Assembly (NCBI GenBank): GCA_012517645.1
Contig: JAAYUR010000235.1
Span: 1-9,407 of the forward strand
Length of the DNA stretch: 9,407 bases
Reading direction: 5' to 3'
Source of the DNA: Treponema sp.
GTDB taxonomy: Bacteria; Spirochaetota; Spirochaetia; Treponematales; UBA12059
Made by a program: the position numbers and the translations under genes. How positions within the stretch are numbered: the stretch's first letter is position 1; each line of letters begins with the position of its first letter. The notes beneath the pieces are model-generated. The model was not told where the DNA came from, did not search any database, and worked only from the letters and a program-made list of their open reading frames with translations. Positions 5,872-9,407 of this stretch are shown here, piece after piece.

Positions 5872-8277
5872 CTAGGAACCTTCCCGTTCGCTCAAGACCT
5901 CGAAACGGCGGACCGAGGTTCGGCCCTCCTCGTCCACCACCGTCAACACGCTCTGACCCCGGCTCGGCCGGGCTTCCATCCTGTGCTCGGGACCGGAGGT
6001 TTCACCGAGGTACTCCCCGTCGAGATGCCAGAAGAGTCGGGCCCGGGGATCCCGGTGCACCGCCCGGAACACGCTCCGACCGGGGGTCCCGTCCAATTCC
6101 ACGGGGATGAAGAGCCGGGTTCCCTCCTCGGGCACCAGGATGGTGAGGGGACTGTCCTCGGCTCCGCAGCCCGGCAGGAGAGGCGGAAGAGGCCGATAGG
6201 CCGGATGGCCGGCCCGGTAGTACCATTCCAGGGCGGGCGGCAGGACGAAGGCCTTTCGGGCCGTCAGGCGGTCCAGGGGCAGGCAGTCCGCCGTGGCCCG
6301 GTAGGCCCCGTCCGCGGTCACGTGGATGGTACGGCAATACGGGCAGAGGGCAGGGGTCGGGGCGTCGGCGGGCAGTTCGATCCGGAGGGTCCGGGCGCAG
6401 TCGGGGCCGGCCAGATAACCGGAATCGGCGCAGACGGTCTCCCTGCGCAGGGCCTGCGCGGGCGGGACGATCCAGGGATCCCGGGGGAGCAGCTCGAATA
6501 CGTCGAAGAGCAGGGGAGCCGCGGCCTCGGAGCCCCGCAGGTCCGGCCGGCCCTCCCCCGTCGCGTTGCCGGCCCAGACCGCTACGACATGTTCCGAGGT
6601 GACGCCGATCGCCCAGGCGTCCCGGAAGCCCTGGCTGGTACCGGTCTTCCAGGCTATGCGGCGGCCCACGGCCCAGTCCTTCCAGGCGGACTCCTCCGCA
6701 GGGCGTCCGACCTCCAGCAGGGCTCGGAGGGTCAGGTAGGCGGCGCCGGGAGAGACGGGCGCCGGGCCGGGGGGGACAGTCGCCGGGCCGGGGGCTTTTA
6801 ATCCGCTCCGGGCTTCAGGTTCCGTCCTCCCCGCTCGGCCCGGGGGGACTCGGCCTTCATGGGGAGCGACATAGTCCAGCCCCGGGGAAAGGGGCTCGCC
6901 TCGAGCCGTCCGGGCCAGGACCGCGTAGGCTGCCGCCGCGTCCCACAGGGTCGCCTCCGCCCCGCCGAGGATCAGGGTCAGCCCGTAGGACCCGGCGGGC
7001 CTGTCAAGGTCGGAGAATCCGTACCTTTTAAGCAGGGCCAGGAAGGCGTCGACCCCGAAAGAACGCAGGAGGCGCACGAAGGGGACGTTCAAGGAATGAG
7101 CGAGCGCCCGCTCCGCGGGCACTGCGCCGGAATAGGTTCGGGTGTTGTTTTCCGGAGAAAAGGCCCCGAAGCTGGTGGGAAGATCGGGTACCAGGGTCGC
7201 GGGGCTCAAGTCGCCCCCGTCCAGGAGGGCCGCGTACAGGAAGGGCTTGAGGATGCTCCCGGTGCTCCGGGGCGCGTCGGCGCAGTCCACCCACCGGGCG
7301 GTCTCACGGTCCCCCCCGTCGTCGATCCCTCCGAGGTTCCCGACGTAGGCCAGGATCTCCCCGCTCCCGACTTCCGCCACGATCACCGCGGCGTTCCGAA
7401 TGCCCCGGGCGGCCAGGCGGACCCCGTGCCGCTCCGCCGTCCGGGCAACCAGGTCCTGGAGTCCCGCGTCCACGGTGCTGTCCACCCGGGTCCCGGCATA
7501 CCCCTCCCGGATCGCCCGGTCGAGAAGGTGGGGCGCCCGCCGGGGGAGGGGCTCGGGCCGGTCCGGGACCGGCTCCGAAAGGGCCGCGGCAAGATCCTGC
7601 GGGCTCAACTCGCCCCGGTCCGCAAGTTCGCCCAGCAGGGCGTCCCGTTTTTCCCGCAGACGCTCCCGGTCCGCCCCGGGGTGGACCAGGGCCGGAGAAT
7701 TGGGAAGAACCGCCAGGACCGCGGCCTCCGCCCAGGTCAGGTCCTCCGGCGGGCGGCGGAAGTACCGCAAGCTGGCCGCGCTCAGACCCACGACGTTGCC
7801 GCCGAAGGGCGCGTGGGCGGCGTAGAGGGCCAGGATTCCCCGCTTGTCCCGGAGGGCCTCCAGCCTCAGGGCGTACAAGAGCTCCAAGACCTTCTGTCCC
7901 AGGGTCCTGGGACGGTTTCCCCGGGCCATCCGGGCCGCCTGCATGCTCAGGGTCGAGCCGCCGGAGACGATCCGGCCGGCGCGCAGGTTGGAGACGAGGG
8001 CCCGGGCCAGGGCCCGGGGGTCGAAACCGGCGTGGCCGAAAAAACGACGGTCCTCGAAGGCGACCAGGGCGCGGACGTAGCGGTCCGGGAGCTCCGGGGC
8101 GGGGGGAAAGCGCCACTGCCCATCCGGAGCCGCGGCCGCCCCCAGCAGGACGCCGTTCCGGTCGTAGAGGACCGTGGAATATCCCCCGGCGAACCTCGGC
8201 GGTCCGGGAGCGAGGAACACAAGGGAGGCCAGGAGGACCGCCCCCGCGGCTACGGGGGCGGACTCCTTGAACTTCAC
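5872..8277 (-). CDS. pbpC: Penicillin-binding protein 1C, bifunctional transglycosylase/transpeptidase
   Basis: PBP1C polymerises and cross-links peptidoglycan from the inner membrane. I place the start at a GTG that overlaps the upstream stop codon (GTGA), giving 801 residues and a membrane anchor at about 8-23. An upstream ATG would add 90 residues of low-complexity sequence lying wholly inside the preceding gene. The GT51 transglycosylase domain (about 50-235) has EDRRFFGHAGFD (75-86, Glu75) and GGSTLSMQAAR (106-116). The transpeptidase domain (about 265-600) has SILK (Ser341 nucleophile, Lys344), SLN (395-397) and KTGTS (544-548). Between SLN and KTG lies a Pro/Gly-rich insert (about 470-512). 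The C terminus (about 705-795) matches the BiPBP_C domain that marks PBP1C. Several cysteines (616, 627, 645, 648, 665, 704) cluster between the two. Both active sites look intact. Confidence 0.95.
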   Translation of the reverse strand: MKFKESAPVAAGAVLLASLVFLAPGPPRFAGGYSTVLYDRNGVLLGAAAAPDGQWRFPPAPELPDRYVRALVAFEDRRFFGHAGFDPRALARALVSNLRAGRIVSGGSTLSMQAARMARGNRPRTLGQKVLELLYALRLEALRDKRGILALYAAHAPFGGNVVGLSAASLRYFRRPPEDLTWAEAAVLAVLPNSPALVHPGADRERLREKRDALLGELADRGELSPQDLAAALSEPVPDRPEPLPRRAPHLLDRAIREGYAGTRVDSTVDAGLQDLVARTAERHGVRLAARGIRNAAVIVAEVGSGEILAYVGNLGGIDDGGDRETARWVDCADAPRSTGSILKPFLYAALLDGGDLSPATLVPDLPTSFGAFSPENNTRTYSGAVPAERALAHSLNVPFVRLLRSFGVDAFLALLKRYGFSDLDRPAGSYGLTLILGGAEATLWDAAAAYAVLARTARGEPLSPGLDYVAPHEGRVPPGRAGRTEPEARSGLKAPGPATVPPGPAPVSPGAAYLTLRALLEVGRPAEESAWKDWAVGRRIAWKTGTSQGFRDAWAIGVTSEHVVAVWAGNATGEGRPDLRGSEAAAPLLFDVFELLPRDPWIVPPAQALRRETVCADSGYLAGPDCARTLRIELPADAPTPALCPYCRTIHVTADGAYRATADCLPLDRLTARKAFVLPPALEWYYRAGHPAYRPLPPLLPGCGAEDSPLTILVPEEGTRLFIPVELDGTPGRSVFRAVHRDPRARLFWHLDGEYLGETSGPEHRMEARPSRGQSVLTVVDEEGRTSVRRFEVLSEREGS
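6760..6794. repeat. Short tandem direct repeat inside pbpC
   Basis: The 14-mer CGCCGGGCCGGGGG occurs at 6760-6773 and again at 6781-6794, in step with a 21-nt (7-codon) period. It encodes two similar Pro/Gly/Ala units (GPATVPP and GPAPVSP) in the linker before the KTG motif. It includes G-runs of 7 and 5, which are prone to slippage in replication and sequencing. Confidence 0.7.
8274..8277 (-). promoter_or_regulatory. GTGA stop/start overlap coupling A2M to pbpC
   Basis: The minus-strand tetranucleotide GTGA contains the pbpC GTG start and the A2M TGA stop. Only a weak GAG-containing Shine-Dalgarno sequence precedes it, so pbpC translation probably depends on ribosomes finishing A2M. This decides the pbpC start over the longer open frame. 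Confidence 0.7.
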
Positions 8278-9407
8278 TTCGATCTCAGGGTGCTGTTCAC
8301 GGCGGGCTTGTTCCGGGCCCCGGAGGACGCCTCCCCCCAGGACCGCATCCAGGCCCCCCGCTCCAGCGCCCGATACTCGGGGTCGTACATGGCCTCCGCG
8401 AAGGCCCCGGGCCGGTAGAAGTACCCGTCGTAGGTCTTGTTCGCGAATACCCGGACAACCGTCTCCTTGCCGGGCCCCAGGTCCAGGTAGGTGAAGACCC
8501 GGTCGTCCCGGACGTCCTGGTAGGTGTAGTCCCGGCGGGGGTACCACCAGGGCCGGCCCGATCCCTGCCCGTAGTCCTCGTCCCAGGTCTCCCGCTCCTC
8601 CGATCCGACCCGGAAGTTCCGGATTTCCCAGCCCGAGGGGAGTTTTTGGGTCAGGGCGACGTTGCGGACCGTCCGGCGGCTCAGGTTGCGCACCGTGGTC
8701 TCGATCACGATGTCCGACAGGGGAGGGGCGGTTTCCGGATCCACGGTCCGGCCCTCCATGTCCTTGTAGACGGTGAGGACCGAGAGCCCCCGGGCCTCGG
8801 GAACTTCCTCCCCCGCCCGGGCCTCCCCCTCCGCCAGGACCCGGACGTAGACCGGAGCCCCGCCCTCCGCGCGGACCGAGAGCCGGCCGCCCGCTTCCGT
8901 GCCCGCGGGCAGGGCCACCCGGGTCACGGGCTTGTTCAGGGCTACCCGGGTTTCGGGGGATCCGTTGTAGGACCAGAGGGCCGAGGAGGTCCCGGCTCCC
9001 GCGATCCGCCGGGAGTACGGCAGGGCCGCCAGCAGGGCGAAGGCCGTCTCCTGGGTGCTGTACCAGACCGCGGAGTTCATCCGCTTGGCGATGTCCCGGT
9101 AGAGCCCCGCCGCCCGGGCTTCGTCCCCCAGGGCGTTCAGGGCGTCCAGGACGATCGAGGCGTCCCGGAAATCGGAGCCGTAGCTATAGTAGTAATAGTC
9201 CTCGTCCAGGGACCGAGCCGCCTCGATCCGAGGATCCAGGCCCTTCACGAGGTCCGCGGCGATGTCCCGGCGCCCCGAAAGGGCGTAGGCCGCGGCCAGC
9301 TGCCAGAGCGCCTGGGTCGGAAGCTTCCCGGCGTCCCGCAGGCGGTTCATGGCCGCGGCGTTGGGCTTGCCCGCCCGGGCAAGGACGTAGAGGCGGTAGG
9401 CCTGGGT
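8274..9407 (-). CDS. Bacterial alpha-2-macroglobulin (YfhM-like), C-terminal 377 residues
   Basis: Bacterial A2Ms are very large periplasmic lipoproteins thought to trap host or rival proteases that reach the periplasm. Only the C-terminal end is present: the frame is open from the right edge (TQAYRLYVLARAGKPN) to a TGA, and full proteins are usually above 1500 residues. Recognisable features are the helical repeat region with LWQLAAAYALSGRRD, the conserved WYSTQETAFALLA, and the final macroglobulin-type domain. In that domain RDDRVFTYLDLGPGKE, FYRPGAFAEAMYD and RGAWMRSW follow the pattern of YfhM-type C termini. A 22-residue polar tail follows. The thioester motif CXEQ, which would decide whether it can covalently trap proteases, lies upstream outside the window. 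The stop overlaps the pbpC GTG start by 4 nt, which implies translational coupling. The A2M-PBP1C gene pair is conserved in E. coli (yfhM-pbpC) and many other bacteria. Confidence 0.93.
   Translation of the reverse strand, partial: TQAYRLYVLARAGKPNAAAMNRLRDAGKLPTQALWQLAAAYALSGRRDIAADLVKGLDPRIEAARSLDEDYYYYSYGSDFRDASIVLDALNALGDEARAAGLYRDIAKRMNSAVWYSTQETAFALLAALPYSRRIAGAGTSSALWSYNGSPETRVALNKPVTRVALPAGTEAGGRLSVRAEGGAPVYVRVLAEGEARAGEEVPEARGLSVLTVYKDMEGRTVDPETAPPLSDIVIETTVRNLSRRTVRNVALTQKLPSGWEIRNFRVGSEERETWDEDYGQGSGRPWWYPRRDYTYQDVRDDRVFTYLDLGPGKETVVRVFANKTYDGYFYRPGAFAEAMYDPEYRALERGAWMRSWGEASSGARNKPAVNSTLRSK

Noticed and set aside
6859..8418. Plus-strand open frame of 519 codons opposite pbpC
   Set aside because: PBP1C on the minus strand explains this region with intact GT51 and transpeptidase motifs.
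8278..8547. A 90-residue N-terminal extension of PBP1C to an upstream ATG
   Set aside because: The extension is Gly/Pro/Arg low complexity and lies entirely inside the A2M gene in another frame; the GTGA overlap start directly precedes the membrane anchor.

Overview
The window is GC-rich throughout, apart from one AT-richer intergenic patch near 3410-3500. It carries seven protein-coding genes, six on the minus strand, and no RNA gene, CRISPR array or insertion sequence that I can see. The GC bias creates long open frames opposite almost every real gene. I discarded these. Gene content (a DUF6305-type exported protein with a TRAP-type permease, a PBP1C plus bacterial alpha-2-macroglobulin pair, and several secreted proteins cleaved after Ala-Gln-type sites) suggests a Gram-negative, double-membraned bacterium. 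My best guess is a high-GC member of the Spirochaetota (Treponema-like), but this rests on remembered gene neighbourhoods, not a search.

Left half (1-3489, minus strand, read right to left): a promoter-like TTGACA site and two short palindromes near 3422-3489 precede ggt, a secreted gamma-glutamyltransferase. A 176-nt gap with two inverted repeats follows, then a small exported DUF6305-like protein. Nine nt further on is a DctM-like TRAP large permease that runs off the left edge. The likely logic is periplasmic cleavage of gamma-glutamyl compounds by GGT and import of a product by the permease, with the DUF6305-like protein as accessory or ligand-binding partner.

Middle (3603-4553, plus strand): one orphan lipoprotein of unknown function. 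It is divergent from ggt and converges on the next gene so tightly that the four bases CTAG hold both stop codons.

Right half (4550-9407, minus strand, read right to left): an apparent envelope operon. It starts with the C-terminal end of an alpha-2-macroglobulin-like (YfhM-type) protein that enters from the right edge. This overlaps by 4 nt (GTGA) with pbpC, which encodes the bifunctional penicillin-binding protein 1C. After 29 nt comes an exported alpha/beta-hydrolase-fold protein whose nucleophile elbow reads GLGDG instead of GxSxG, so it may be a pseudoenzyme. The A2M-PBP1C pairing is a known arrangement: A2M is thought to trap attacking proteases while PBP1C repairs peptidoglycan.

No gene-free stretch exceeds about 205 bases. 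The most interesting points are the ggt-DUF6305-DctM cassette, the serine-less hydrolase attached to the A2M/PBP1C operon, and the perfect 16-bp hairpin at 1559-1593.
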